A stretch of 64,000 bases of DNA from Fischerella thermalis PCC 7521. Its GTDB lineage: Bacteria > Cyanobacteriota > Cyanobacteriia > Cyanobacteriales > Nostocaceae. The notes under the pieces are model-generated. The model was not told the origin of the DNA and did no database searches. It was given only the letters and a program-made list of their open reading frames with translations. Positions 8,787 through 18,215 of this stretch are shown one piece after another. The stretch spans positions 89,820 to 153,819 of the forward strand of contig NZ_AJLL01000106.1 of the NCBI RefSeq assembly GCF_000317225.1, written 5' to 3'. Each line of letters begins with the position of its first letter. Positions within the stretch are counted from its first letter, which is position 1. A program made the position numbers and the translations under genes.

Positions 8787-9560
8787 CTAAAATCTATCTT
8801 TCATGACTCGCAGACGTGCAAAGGTTTGTATCGGGTCGCGACTGTTAACTGCTAATTGTAATGCTGGCTGTTCCCATCGTAAAAAGGGATTTGTGCGTTT
8901 TTCAATTCCTAGCAGGGAAGGAACTGTTGCTTGTCCTTTGCTGCGAGAGGTTTTTACTTGTTCGTAACGAGTTTGTAGATCGGGGTTGTCAGGATCTACG
9001 GTGAGAGCAAATTGCAGATTTTTTAAAGTGTATTCGTGGGCGCACCACACTCGCGTAGAATCTGGTAGAGAACGTAGTTTACTCAGGGAGTCTACCATCT
9101 GTGTGGGCGTACCTTCAAATAAGCGACCGCATCCACCTGCAAACAGGGTATCGCCGCAGAACAATTCCCCTGTGTCGTCTGGGTGCTGAGGAGGAAAGTA
9201 GTAGGCGATATGTGCGCGGGTATGTCCGGGTACAAAGATTACTTCCCCAACTCTATCTCCAAACTGAAGGCGATCGCCTGGTTGCAAAAATATCTGTTGT
9301 CCTGGAATTCTACCCCGGTCTTCGGCTCCGCCATATACTTTCAGTTGTGGAAATCTTTGTATCAATTCTTTGTTGCCACCGACGTGATCAGAATGATGAT
9401 GTGTATTAAAAATTGCTACGAGTTCTGCCTGTAATTCGTAAAGTTTTGTTAAAGCTGGTTTTGCCTCGGCAGGATCGACAACGGCAGCGATATTTTGTTG
9501 GCGATCGTGTAAAAGAAAAATGTAATTGTCTGAAAGTGCCTCTAAACGGATTACTTGCAT
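8787..9560 (-). CDS. gloB: Hydroxyacylglutathione hydrolase (glyoxalase II)
   Basis: A 257-residue protein starting [17 protein letters not shown]. The ATG at 9560 is preceded by a strong GGAGG site, so the longer in-frame reading to 9620 is rejected. It is a metallo-beta-lactamase-fold hydrolase with the metal motif THHHSDH at 53-59, followed by VPGHTRAH, the [12 protein letters not shown] segment and CAHEYT. Glyoxalase II hydrolyses S-lactoylglutathione to lactate and glutathione in methylglyoxal detoxification. The C-terminal substrate-binding part (ending RVMKDRF) is present, so the gene looks intact. Confidence 0.95.
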   Translation of the reverse strand: MQVIRLEALSDNYIFLLHDRQQNIAAVVDPAEAKPALTKLYELQAELVAIFNTHHHSDHVGGNKELIQRFPQLKVYGGAEDRGRIPGQQIFLQPGDRLQFGDRVGEVIFVPGHTRAHIAYYFPPQHPDDTGELFCGDTLFAGGCGRLFEGTPTQMVDSLSKLRSLPDSTRVWCAHEYTLKNLQFALTVDPDNPDLQTRYEQVKTSRSKGQATVPSLLGIEKRTNPFLRWEQPALQLAVNSRDPIQTFARLRVMKDRF

Positions 9561-9934
9561 TAACTGTGCCTCCTTCACAAATAGATACTCAACATTGACC
9601 AGCAATCCTATGCTTAGCAAAAGCTTGAGGTGATCGGCACAAGATTTACATTTTCCTGATTATAGCTTGAAGACTTCTTAAAAATAAAAGCTGACAACCG
9701 TATTTTTACGGTCATTAGTTTTTTAACTAGAAACCAGGTATAAATTTATCAGTAAAATTTCTCTGGGTAGAAAAGCAAATACGAAGTTAGATTTATTTTG
9801 GTTGTTTTGCAAGTTCAAAACACAAAAAGTTTTAGATAAAGCAAAATAAATATTTGTTTTATCTATCTAGCACCATAGTTTTCTATGTTGGTAATCTCTC
9901 TATTTAATTAGTTAAAAATAGAGCGAGTATTGAC
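9561..9934. other. AT-rich divergent spacer
   Basis: This region separates gloB (minus) from a small plus-strand gene. It holds a short hairpin, ACCGTATTTTTACGGT, near 9695-9710 and otherwise AT-rich DNA that should contain both promoters. I see no further gene or repeat. Confidence 0.5.
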
Positions 9935-10189
9935 ATGAAACGTTGTATCCATCAGGGAAAAATGATTAATTACAACTCTGCCTACAAAACTCTTAACAAT
10001 AAATCTGAATTGGCTGTTGAGGCAATTGTAAATCGGATTATTGCATCAGGAGAAATGAGTCGTCTAGATCATGCATTACTCACATCTACTGTACTGAATA
10101 ATGGTGAAATAAATGAAGGAGAACGTCGTCAAATTAATCGTATTTTTGACCGTATACAAACAGGACGATTAAAACTAGTTAACTGGTAA
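9935..10189 (+). CDS. Small uncharacterised helical protein
   Basis: An 84-residue protein. Its conserved-looking C-terminal half is RRQINRIFDRIQTGRLKLVN, preceded by IIASGEMSRLDHALLTSTVL. I have the impression of a small cyanobacterial family but cannot name it with certainty. I considered the HetP heterocyst regulators but did not find their typical tryptophan- and tyrosine-rich core. There is no signal peptide or membrane segment. It lies upstream of the glycosyltransferase island on the same strand, separated by 150 AT-rich bases, so co-regulation is possible but unproven. Confidence 0.6.
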   Translation: MKRCIHQGKMINYNSAYKTLNNKSELAVEAIVNRIIASGEMSRLDHALLTSTVLNNGEINEGERRQINRIFDRIQTGRLKLVNW

Positions 10190-10339
10190 ATTGCACTGAT
10201 ATTTATTTTGGCATTATAAAATAATTAAGAGCCAAAAATTAACTAATATACAGGGCAATATTTGTACGAATATATTGCTTTTGTGCATAAAAATTAAGTG
10301 CAAATTTTTAGCCCTCAATAAATATTATCGGGAAAAATA

Positions 10340-11182
10340 ATGTCAAAAGAAACAAGAGGATTTATTACTATTTTAACAGGATTATACTCATTTCAAGATT
10401 GCATTCATTTTTTAGCTGCTATCAGAAAGTTTCATCAAGAACCAATAATTATTCTTATAGACCGTGTTCCGAAAGCTTTATATCCATTACTCACAGCTTT
10501 TAAAAATGTCATTTTAAAACCAGCACCTGCTAATGAAAATACTGTTTTAGCATCGCGTTTAGCAAAAGTTGCTTTATATTCATTTTCGGAATTTGATAAA
10601 ACTATTTTTCTAGATTCGGATATTTGCTTACTAACTGATATCAATGACGTATTTGATTATCTAGATGAATTTGATTTGTTATTAACAGAAGATGTACAAC
10701 CTGTTATTAGCAAAGCTACAAATTTACTGCGAGGTAATCAGCAAGAAAATTTACCAAAAGTTTTGCAAATCTTACAATCCGTAGGTCTGCCACTACAAGA
10801 AAATAGTATTCAATACAATAGTGGCTTGATAGCTTTTCGTAAAAATGAGAAAATCAAAAGCTTTTTTAATGAATTTCAAAAGTATTTTGAAATTATTCAA
10901 AGCAATCAAGATAAGTTGTTATTAAGAGATCAAGGAGCTTTTGCAGCTGCGATTGAAACTGTACGTCCCAATTTGAAAGTTTTGCCACCCGCCTATAACT
11001 ATTTAAGTAAATGGAAAGATCGCTACGAAATTGAAGAAGAAATTAAGGTTCTTCATTGTACTTATGCTTATAGACCTCAATATGCAAAAAATATTACTAG
11101 GTCATTATACACAAGGGTGTTTGATAAGTTTGCTCAAGTTTTTATGCCTAATCAAGTTACTAATCCTTGGCGGGAAAAATGA
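10340..11182 (+). CDS. GT8-like glycosyltransferase
   Basis: A 280-residue protein with a GT-A nucleotide-sugar fold of the glycogenin/LgtC type. The DxD-like metal motif is in KTIFLDSDICLLTDINDVFD. NSGLIAFRKN and RDQGAFAAAI follow as acceptor-side and closing motifs. Such enzymes transfer a sugar from a nucleotide donor, usually with retention; donor and acceptor cannot be read here. It has no membrane segment and should be cytoplasmic. It opens the 10.3-19.1 kb plus-strand run of transferases, which looks more AT-rich than the flanking housekeeping genes. Confidence 0.8.
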   Translation: MSKETRGFITILTGLYSFQDCIHFLAAIRKFHQEPIIILIDRVPKALYPLLTAFKNVILKPAPANENTVLASRLAKVALYSFSEFDKTIFLDSDICLLTDINDVFDYLDEFDLLLTEDVQPVISKATNLLRGNQQENLPKVLQILQSVGLPLQENSIQYNSGLIAFRKNEKIKSFFNEFQKYFEIIQSNQDKLLLRDQGAFAAAIETVRPNLKVLPPAYNYLSKWKDRYEIEEEIKVLHCTYAYRPQYAKNITRSLYTRVFDKFAQVFMPNQVTNPWREK

Positions 11183-11234
11183 ATATATTTACATTGGTTC
11201 TGGATTTAATCTGTGTGAAAATTGTGTATATTTT

Positions 11235-11270
11235 ATCGAACACAGATGAACATAGATGGACGCAGATGTA
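11235..11270. repeat. Short copy of the dispersed ladder repeat
   Basis: TCGAACACAGATGAACATAG followed by ATGGACGCAGATG is a degenerate copy of the ladder seen at 4.45 kb and elsewhere. It sits between two glycosyltransferase genes. Confidence 0.7.
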
Positions 11271-11331
11271 TTATTTATGTGATGCTTATTCAAAAACAAT
11301 TAATCGGTTGCTATAAGATGTGCTATTTATT

Positions 11332-12504
11332 ATGAAGCATAAAGATAAATTAAAAATATCAATACTAGTTTGGAATCTGTCAACTAATGATGGTTATATT
11401 CGAGCATCATTATTACAAAAATCATTAATGCAGTTGGGGTATGAGGTAGAAATTTTAGGTTTTTTATTTGGAAAGGAATTATATGCAGCCATTCCTCCTA
11501 ATACCCAATTACAGGCTATAAATGGTGCTAATTATCCAAAATTTTTTAAATCAATTGGTGAATTAATAAAACGTATTGATGGAGATATTATTTACGCAAT
11601 TAAGCCCCAACCAGCTAGTTATGGTGTTGCACTTTTAAAAAAACTCTATACTCGACGACCAGTAATTCTAGATATTGATGATTGGGAAATGAGTTGGCAC
11701 GGTGGCGATAATTGGCAATATCGTCCGACGCTCAGACAATTTGCAAGGGATTTATTGAAACCAAATGGTGCTTTAAGATCACCTTATCATCCTTTGTATT
11801 TGAAATGGATGGAAGCTTTGATTAATCAGGCTGATGCTGTAACTGTACATAATCAATTTTTGCAGCAACGATTTGGAGGTACGTTTGTTCCTAATGGAAA
11901 AGATACCTCTTTATTTGATCCATCCCGATATGACAGCAATGCTAGTAGAAATCGTTATGGTTTATCAGGATATAAAATTTTGATGTTTCCTGGTGCGCCA
12001 AGACCTTATAAAGGTCTAGAAGATATTCTCATGGCACTAGAAAAAATCAATCAGCCTGACTTAAAACTTGTCATTGTCGGTGGTAGTCCTTACGATGATT
12101 ACGATCGCCAACTTCAACAGCAATGGGGACGTTGGATAGTTAAATTAACAAAGTTTTCCGCAGATGTAATGCCAGATGTGATAGCTGCTGCTGATATTGT
12201 GGTTGTTCCCCAACGAGATACTCCAGAAACTCGCGCTCAATTCCCTCTGAAATTAACAGATGGAATGGCAATGGCTAAACCAGTATTATCAACAAAAGTA
12301 GGGGATATTCCTGATATTTTAGGGGGAACAGGTTATTTAGCTGCGCCTAGTTCTCCCGAAGAAATTGCCGAGCAAATTCAATTGATATTTCAAGATTTAG
12401 ATGCAGCAAATGAACGTGGAAAAAGAGCTAGACAAAGGTGTATAGAAAAATATAGTTTAGAGGCAATGGCATCTAGCTTAAAATCGGTAATTGCTCGGTT
12501 GTAG
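11332..12504 (+). CDS. Family 4 glycosyltransferase
   Basis: A protein of about 390 residues with the two-Rossmann GT-B arrangement. The N-terminal domain runs to about 200, with VILDIDDWEMSWHGG as a notable acidic segment. The C-terminal donor domain has FPGAPRPYKGLEDIL, VVPQRDTPETRAQFPLKL and the TDGMAMAKPVL/GDIPDIL region typical of GT4. It should add a sugar from a nucleotide donor to a glycan or lipid. An in-frame GTG at 11320 would add four residues; I prefer the ATG. No strong ribosome-binding site is seen for either. It belongs to the glycan island. Confidence 0.85.
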   Translation: MKHKDKLKISILVWNLSTNDGYIRASLLQKSLMQLGYEVEILGFLFGKELYAAIPPNTQLQAINGANYPKFFKSIGELIKRIDGDIIYAIKPQPASYGVALLKKLYTRRPVILDIDDWEMSWHGGDNWQYRPTLRQFARDLLKPNGALRSPYHPLYLKWMEALINQADAVTVHNQFLQQRFGGTFVPNGKDTSLFDPSRYDSNASRNRYGLSGYKILMFPGAPRPYKGLEDILMALEKINQPDLKLVIVGGSPYDDYDRQLQQQWGRWIVKLTKFSADVMPDVIAAADIVVVPQRDTPETRAQFPLKLTDGMAMAKPVLSTKVGDIPDILGGTGYLAAPSSPEEIAEQIQLIFQDLDAANERGKRARQRCIEKYSLEAMASSLKSVIARL

Positions 12505-12704
12505 TTACTTATAGCAGACATTTTAAAATTTGATGAGATGTGGAATTATTCCATTCAAAATCTACAATTTATTAGGGTGCAACCGTATAAATACGGAACA
12601 GCAACATCATAATTATTTATTTTGATTAATTTTACTTTTTAGCTGTTTCAAAAAATCAATCACGAATCATGTTAAGAATGAGTATATTTTAATTTAAGTC
12701 CCCA

Positions 12705-14921
12705 ATGTCTACTCGTAAACTACTACTCAGATTTGCTAAACCCTATCCAGGTCTGATTTTCCTAACAATAATATTAGGATTTTCTGGAGCTTTGTTTAAC
12801 GGGGTAGGTACGGCTTTAATTGTGCCTGTAATTTTAAAAATTGTGGGACAAGAAGTAGACTTTAGCAGCGCTCCTCCCATTCTCAAAGCGATTACTTATC
12901 CGTTTGATAACATGTCAGAAAATAATCGCTTGTGGCTAATGGCTGGAGTAATCATACTAATAATTTTTTTAAAAAATTTAGCTAGTTACGCTAGTTCATT
13001 GACATCTAGCTATTTATCACGTCGCTTGACTTCTGATATGCGAGAAGCAGGTGTACAGTTATTACTAGAAATAGACATAGATTATTACGCCAAGATGAAA
13101 GTTGGTGATTTAATCAATCGGCTTGGTGGAGAGATTGGTCGTGCTGCTACTACAATTAGCAATATAGTGAAATTAATAATTCTAGGAATTACTGTCTTAG
13201 TTTTTGTCGCTTTACTAATCTCGATTTCTTGGCAATTAACTATTGCTGCTACGGTTTTGTTGTCTTTTGTGACGTTGATTAATCAGTATGTAATTGCTCG
13301 TTCTCGAACTTTTGGTAAACTACTGAGTGAAATGTCAAAAGCATATTCAATTGCGATTCTAGAAATTCTCAGTGGTATTAGATTAGTTAAAGCAACAGGT
13401 AATGAGCAAAGGGAATATCAACGCATTAAAGAATTTATTCGAGAGCGCGAAAAAGCTGACTTTCGCTCTCAAATGAATTCCGAAGCGATCGCACCGATTA
13501 GTGAGGTGATGGGAGTTGTTGCTCTCTTGTTAATAGTGATTTTAAGTCGCACATTTTTTCAAAAAGAAATTGCTTCACTCTCAACTGTTTTACTCACTTA
13601 TTTATTAATCTTACTGCGATTACTACCACTCATTTCTCAATTAAATACTCTCCGCAATAGCTTTGCCAATGCAACCAGCAGCGTAGAAATAACTGCTGAT
13701 TTTCTCCGCCGGGATGATAAGCCTTTCATGAAAAATGGTAGTATTACTTATAAAAAATTAAGTAAAAGTATTAAATTTAACCATGTCTCTTTTGCCTATC
13801 CTAGTCATGAAAAAATGGTACTCAAGGACGTAGATTTATATCTACCGCGTGGCACAACTTTAGCTTTGGTGGGTAGTTCTGGAGCCGGAAAATCAACTAT
13901 AGCAGACCTTTTACCAAGATTTTATGACCCGATTTCCGGTTCTATTACCATTGATGGCATTGATATACGGGAATTTGAAATTACATCTCTACGCAAAGGG
14001 ATGGCAATTGTTAGTCAAGACACCTTTTTGTTTAATGATTCGGTGCGAAACAATATTGCTTATGGACGTACTGACGCCACCGATGATGAAATTATTACTG
14101 CTGCTAAGCAAGCTAATGCTTACGAGTTTATCAGTAAATTACCCCAGGGATTTGATACATTAATTGGCGATCGCGGTGTGATGTTATCAGGAGGACAAAA
14201 ACAGCGTCTGGCGATCGCACGAGCCTTATTACAAAATCCCGAAATACTCATTTTAGATGAAGCTACCAGCGCCTTAGATACAGTTTCCGAACGCTTAGTA
14301 CAAGAAGCGATAGATGATTTAAGTCGCGATCGTACTACCTTGATAATTGCACACCGCTTGTCTACCGTGCAGAAAGCTGATCAAATCGCCGTCTTAGATC
14401 AAGGACGAGTAGTAGAGGTGGGAACTCATGAAGAACTTTTACAAAAAAACGGTCATTACTACCGCCTGTACTCAATGCAGTTTGGCGAACAACAAGAATC
14501 TACCAGCAAACACCAAGAAGGTTTAATTCGCATCTCCCACGAAATTCGCACACGCCTCAATTCAATGATTGGGTTTCTGCTGTTATTAGTTGACAACTTA
14601 GCGGACAACCCGCAAGAAAGACAGGAATTAATTGCAGATGCTTATAAATCTGCTTTGAAAATTCTCAACATTATTGATGTGATTGACGATATGGTTAGCC
14701 TAGAAATAAAATGGCAAACCCAAGATGCAAATACCCAATATCCAAACTTAGTTAATATTGCCAAAGAGTTTCATACAGATACCGATCAAATAGTTAATTA
14801 TTTGCGTTTGCTAGACAATAATTCTCAGCGAGAAAATGAATTTATTGAGAAAGCGCTGCAATCTGCCATATGTTTTCTGAATAATTTAGAAAATTTTGAA
14901 AATATAATTAAAGTTAAATAA
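12705..14921 (+). CDS. hepA: HepA-like ABC exporter with extra histidine-kinase-like C-terminal tail
   Basis: A 738-residue half-transporter. Residues about 1-330 contain six membrane helices; the ATPase domain at about 350-585 has Walker A GSSGAGKS (390-397), signature LSGGQKQRL, Walker B ILILDEATSALD and the IAHRLST switch. The membrane part (ALFNGVGTALIVPVILKIVG, REAGVQLLLEIDIDYY) strongly resembles HepA, the exporter needed for heterocyst envelope polysaccharide. HepA ends soon after the ATPase. Here about 130 more residues follow, starting with LIRISHEIRTRLNSMIGF (His612 in an H-box) and a four-helix-like region resembling a HisKA dimerisation domain, but with no kinase ATP-binding domain. 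The next gene starts two bases later, implying translational coupling. The hepA name is by resemblance, not proven orthology. Confidence 0.75.
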   Translation: MSTRKLLLRFAKPYPGLIFLTIILGFSGALFNGVGTALIVPVILKIVGQEVDFSSAPPILKAITYPFDNMSENNRLWLMAGVIILIIFLKNLASYASSLTSSYLSRRLTSDMREAGVQLLLEIDIDYYAKMKVGDLINRLGGEIGRAATTISNIVKLIILGITVLVFVALLISISWQLTIAATVLLSFVTLINQYVIARSRTFGKLLSEMSKAYSIAILEILSGIRLVKATGNEQREYQRIKEFIREREKADFRSQMNSEAIAPISEVMGVVALLLIVILSRTFFQKEIASLSTVLLTYLLILLRLLPLISQLNTLRNSFANATSSVEITADFLRRDDKPFMKNGSITYKKLSKSIKFNHVSFAYPSHEKMVLKDVDLYLPRGTTLALVGSSGAGKSTIADLLPRFYDPISGSITIDGIDIREFEITSLRKGMAIVSQDTFLFNDSVRNNIAYGRTDATDDEIITAAKQANAYEFISKLPQGFDTLIGDRGVMLSGGQKQRLAIARALLQNPEILILDEATSALDTVSERLVQEAIDDLSRDRTTLIIAHRLSTVQKADQIAVLDQGRVVEVGTHEELLQKNGHYYRLYSMQFGEQQESTSKHQEGLIRISHEIRTRLNSMIGFLLLLVDNLADNPQERQELIADAYKSALKILNIIDVIDDMVSLEIKWQTQDANTQYPNLVNIAKEFHTDTDQIVNYLRLLDNNSQRENEFIEKALQSAICFLNNLENFENIIKVK

Positions 14922-14923
14922 TT

Positions 14924-16138
14924 ATGCAAAGTTCTCTTATTCAAAAGTATTACATCTTTTTTTTAGTAGATGAAATTCCCAAACCAGGAGCAAGTTTAGT
15001 TCAATCTACCAACGCAGCTAATGGAGCAGCTAATTTAGGCTATCCAACTGTTTTAGCTTATCCCTCTAAAGGATTATCTGCACTAAATCCTTTAAATTTA
15101 ATTCGTCCTTTTCGACCCAGAAAAGTATCAGCAGAACTGATTAAGTACTATAATCTACAAGAAAAACTCAAAATAGCACCTTTGCCAATGCCTTGGCCTG
15201 TAGACCATATCAAAGGAAAATTAACTAATTCTAATACCATCGCTACAAAATATTATTTCCCATTTCATATTCTTTCCCAAACTAAACTTGTTCACGCTTG
15301 GAACTGGAATTTTATCAAAGCTGCCATCAAACATGGCATCCCAGTTATTTACGAACACCATCATCACGAAGATAAAAAATTTGAGCCAGAAATCGTGAAT
15401 CATCCCTTATTTCAATTAGCTGTCACAGTAGCCGATACCATTCGAGATGACATGATTGCCAAAGGAATGCCACCAAAAAAAGTGATTAAATTACATAATG
15501 GCTATAACCGTTTTTTTATGGAAAGACAACCAGAAAAAGCTGCTCTATGGCGACAAAAGCTACTCAAAAATGGGCGAAAACAACTAGTAGTTTATTCAGG
15601 AGCATTAAGAAAATTTAAAGGCATTGATATTTTAATCGATGTTGCTAAAAAATTAACAAATATTGAATTTGTCTGTGCCGGAGGTGATGAAAAAGAAGTT
15701 GCTTATTATCAGCAAATAGCACAACAAAAACAGGTAGATAACATTAGCTTTTTAGGCTATATTCTGCACGAAGATTTAGCATCCTTACTGCAAGCAGCTG
15801 ATGTTTTAGCTCATCCCCATTGTTCTGGTCCTGCTGCAACTTTCACCTCTCCCATGAAGCTGTTTGATTATTTAGCCTCTGGTAATCCAATTGTGGCGAC
15901 AGAAATTCCTTCACTAATGGAGTTTAAAAATACTAACGCGATCGCTGCTTGGTGTGAACCAGATAATCCGCATAAATTTGCCGCAGCATTAAAGCAGGTA
16001 CTAGAAACATATCCTCGCAAAGAACAAGGATACCCAGAAATTATCGAGTTTGTCAAACAATTTTCCTGGGAAAATCGTGCTACCAAAATCCTTAGTTACA
16101 TTGATGAATCTCTACATCCTGAATTAGTTAATCACTAA
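14924..16138 (+). CDS. Family 4 glycosyltransferase
   Basis: A 404-residue GT-B protein. The N-terminal half includes LVHAWNWNFIKAAIKHGIPV and a His-rich YEHHHHEDK. The C-terminal donor domain has VVYSGALRKFKGIDILIDVA, VDNISFLGYILHEDLASLLQ and the SPMKLFDYLASGNPIVATEI loop that binds the nucleotide sugar. It starts two bases after the ABC exporter stop codon, so the two are almost certainly co-translated and may act on the same glycolipid or polysaccharide. Donor and acceptor are unknown. Confidence 0.85.
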   Translation: MQSSLIQKYYIFFLVDEIPKPGASLVQSTNAANGAANLGYPTVLAYPSKGLSALNPLNLIRPFRPRKVSAELIKYYNLQEKLKIAPLPMPWPVDHIKGKLTNSNTIATKYYFPFHILSQTKLVHAWNWNFIKAAIKHGIPVIYEHHHHEDKKFEPEIVNHPLFQLAVTVADTIRDDMIAKGMPPKKVIKLHNGYNRFFMERQPEKAALWRQKLLKNGRKQLVVYSGALRKFKGIDILIDVAKKLTNIEFVCAGGDEKEVAYYQQIAQQKQVDNISFLGYILHEDLASLLQAADVLAHPHCSGPAATFTSPMKLFDYLASGNPIVATEIPSLMEFKNTNAIAAWCEPDNPHKFAAALKQVLETYPRKEQGYPEIIEFVKQFSWENRATKILSYIDESLHPELVNH

Positions 16139-16246
16139 CTCTTACCTCTGCCTTCTCTGGGTCTGGTGCGGTTCAATAAATAAATTTTAAACCGCAGATA
16201 AACAGAGAACACAGAGAGAAAATATTTATTAATCTACTAACTAATT

Positions 16247-17197
16247 ATGAAAACAATTGGCATGATTAGCAGCTATCGCGCACTAGAAAAACAAGGCGAT
16301 TGGCTATGGCAACAAACACCCCATCCATTTGGCGTTTGGGGAAATATACAAATGCAAGCGCTAGCAACTCAACCAGATTTTTTATTAATGTATCAGTTTA
16401 ATTTTCCCAAAACTCCCCAAAAAAAATCCTGGTTGGACAGATTTCGTAGACAGAAAAAATCAGAAGTCAAAATCGAAAATTTTCTACGCGGAATTCCTAA
16501 GGAAAGAATAATTTATTTACTACGTGAACCGCCTTTAGATGAAGTTGTAGAAAAACACAAATTAGCTTACAAAGAAGCTCAAAAGTATTGCGGTTATGTA
16601 TCAGGTCCTGATGATTTTGCTCCAACTCCTGATTATATGCCTGCTATTTGGTATCATGCCAATTCTTTTCGAGATTTGCATGAAATGCCACCACCAGAAA
16701 AGACATCTACTTGCAGTTGGATTACTTCTGGAATTAACCGTACTGCTAACCATCGCCAACGTTTAGACTTTTTAAAGTCTTTACAATCAAGTGGAATTAA
16801 AGTAGATTTCTACGGACGAGATTTACCTAGCTGGACCAAATCATCAGGCGAGTTAGGTAATAAATGGTATGGTATGGCTCCGTACTATTACAATCTGGCA
16901 ATTGAGAATTATAGCGGCAATAATTGGTATGTCAGTGAAAAATTATGGGATGCACTTTTAGCGTGGTGTTTACCAATTTATTACGGTGGATCAGCTGCCG
17001 ATAAATTATTACCATCCGGTAGTTTTTTACGCTTACCTAGCTTAGATGAAAAAGGTATTGCTTATATTCAAGAAATCACTGCAACTCCTGATGCTTGGTA
17101 TGAAGCCAAAGATGCTATTGCTGAGGCTCGTCAAATTATTTTACATGAATTAAATTTGCTCAATTGGCTATCGAATTTTGTGAAACAACAAGGCTAA
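16247..17197 (+). CDS. Family 10 (fucosyltransferase-like) glycosyltransferase
   Basis: A 316-residue protein. The C-terminal part carries the GT10 hallmark ENYSGNNWYVSEKLWDALLA followed by WCLPIYYGG, the GDP-sugar-binding motif of alpha-1,3-fucosyltransferases. The N-terminal region is family-variable. It should transfer a sugar, probably a 6-deoxyhexose, to a glycan acceptor; that specificity is inferred from the family. No membrane anchor is seen. The upstream 108 bases contain an AACCGCAGATAAACAGAGAA repeat fragment. The next gene begins four bases after its stop, indicating an operon. Confidence 0.85.
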   Translation: MKTIGMISSYRALEKQGDWLWQQTPHPFGVWGNIQMQALATQPDFLLMYQFNFPKTPQKKSWLDRFRRQKKSEVKIENFLRGIPKERIIYLLREPPLDEVVEKHKLAYKEAQKYCGYVSGPDDFAPTPDYMPAIWYHANSFRDLHEMPPPEKTSTCSWITSGINRTANHRQRLDFLKSLQSSGIKVDFYGRDLPSWTKSSGELGNKWYGMAPYYYNLAIENYSGNNWYVSEKLWDALLAWCLPIYYGGSAADKLLPSGSFLRLPSLDEKGIAYIQEITATPDAWYEAKDAIAEARQIILHELNLLNWLSNFVKQQG

Positions 17198-17201
17198 AAA
17201 A

Positions 17202-18212
17202 ATGAAAAATGGAATTTATACTTTAGCTAATGATTTAGTTTATAACCAATTGGTGGCATTACTTAACAGCATAGAAGTTAATGCTGGTGCAGGTGTGCCT
17301 GTATGTGTGATTGCTTATAATGATCAAGTAGATAAAGTGCGTCGCGAAGTTGCATCGCGAAAGAATGTTACTCTGCTAGAAGATCCTGATATTTTTGCTC
17401 GCTGGGAAGAATTTTCTTTGCAAGTATGGCAATCTCATCCAACTGCTATCCAAACTTGGCAAGAACGAGGGATTAAAAAGTTTTACAGAGTGGGAGAAAA
17501 TCGGCGTTACTGTGCATTTGATTCAGATAGCATATTTGAAAAGTTTATCTATTTAGATGCTGACACGTTGGTAATGCAGCCTCTAGATTTTATTTTTGAG
17601 CAGTTGGATCATCATGATTTTGTTGTCTATGACTTTCAGTATAAAGACCCTGCTCATATCTACAACTTAAAATCTCCCAAACTTTTAGAGATATTTAGTC
17701 AACAGCAGATTAACTCAGAAATTTTCTGTTCTGGTTTTTACGCTTCTAGGCGAGGGATATTTCCCCCAGAACAAAGAGATTGGTTGCTGACTAAATTAAA
17801 TGAAGGGGAATCAGATGTTTTATATATGGCTGCTCCTAATCAATCTGTTCTCAACTATATGAGAATGAGAGCAAATATCTCATTTTATAACTTTTCGCTC
17901 AATTTACCTGCAAGTAAAGCTACTGGCTGTTGTGTAACTTCTCCACAATTTGAGAATCGCAATAATGTTCTCTATGATCAGGGCAATAGATTAACTTATT
18001 TGCATTATATTGGTTTATCTTCCAAACTTTTTAATAGAGTTTGTGATGGTGAAAATATTGATTTTCCCTATCGTGATATTTTCTTACACTATCGCTATTT
18101 GCATGAGCCAGAACAGCGACCCCAGTTTGCTACTAAAGCCAGAGCTTACAACGCACCACCAAGTTTAAGAACAAGAGTTTTGAGAAAGTTAGGTTTAAAA
18201 CTTGAGGTGTAA
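17202..18212 (+). CDS. DxD-containing transferase-like protein, first of two tandem relatives
   Basis: A 336-residue protein beginning MKNGIYTLANDLVYNQLVAL, with the metal-binding pattern FIYLDADTLVMQPLDFIFEQ and a distal LHYIGLSSKLFNRV. It looks like a GT8-related GT-A enzyme. I recall a family named after Npun_R2821/Npun_R2822 of Nostoc punctiforme that matches this layout, but I cannot verify it here. The following gene encodes a clear relative (same start pattern, same DxD position), so a tandem duplication is likely. It is translationally close to both neighbours (four and three bases). Confidence 0.75.
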   Translation: MKNGIYTLANDLVYNQLVALLNSIEVNAGAGVPVCVIAYNDQVDKVRREVASRKNVTLLEDPDIFARWEEFSLQVWQSHPTAIQTWQERGIKKFYRVGENRRYCAFDSDSIFEKFIYLDADTLVMQPLDFIFEQLDHHDFVVYDFQYKDPAHIYNLKSPKLLEIFSQQQINSEIFCSGFYASRRGIFPPEQRDWLLTKLNEGESDVLYMAAPNQSVLNYMRMRANISFYNFSLNLPASKATGCCVTSPQFENRNNVLYDQGNRLTYLHYIGLSSKLFNRVCDGENIDFPYRDIFLHYRYLHEPEQRPQFATKARAYNAPPSLRTRVLRKLGLKLEV

Positions 18213-18215
18213 TTT

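Noticed and set aside
9935..10189. Assignment of the 84-residue protein to the HetP heterocyst family
   Set aside because: The tryptophan/tyrosine-rich core expected in HetP is absent, so the similarity is not strong enough to name it.
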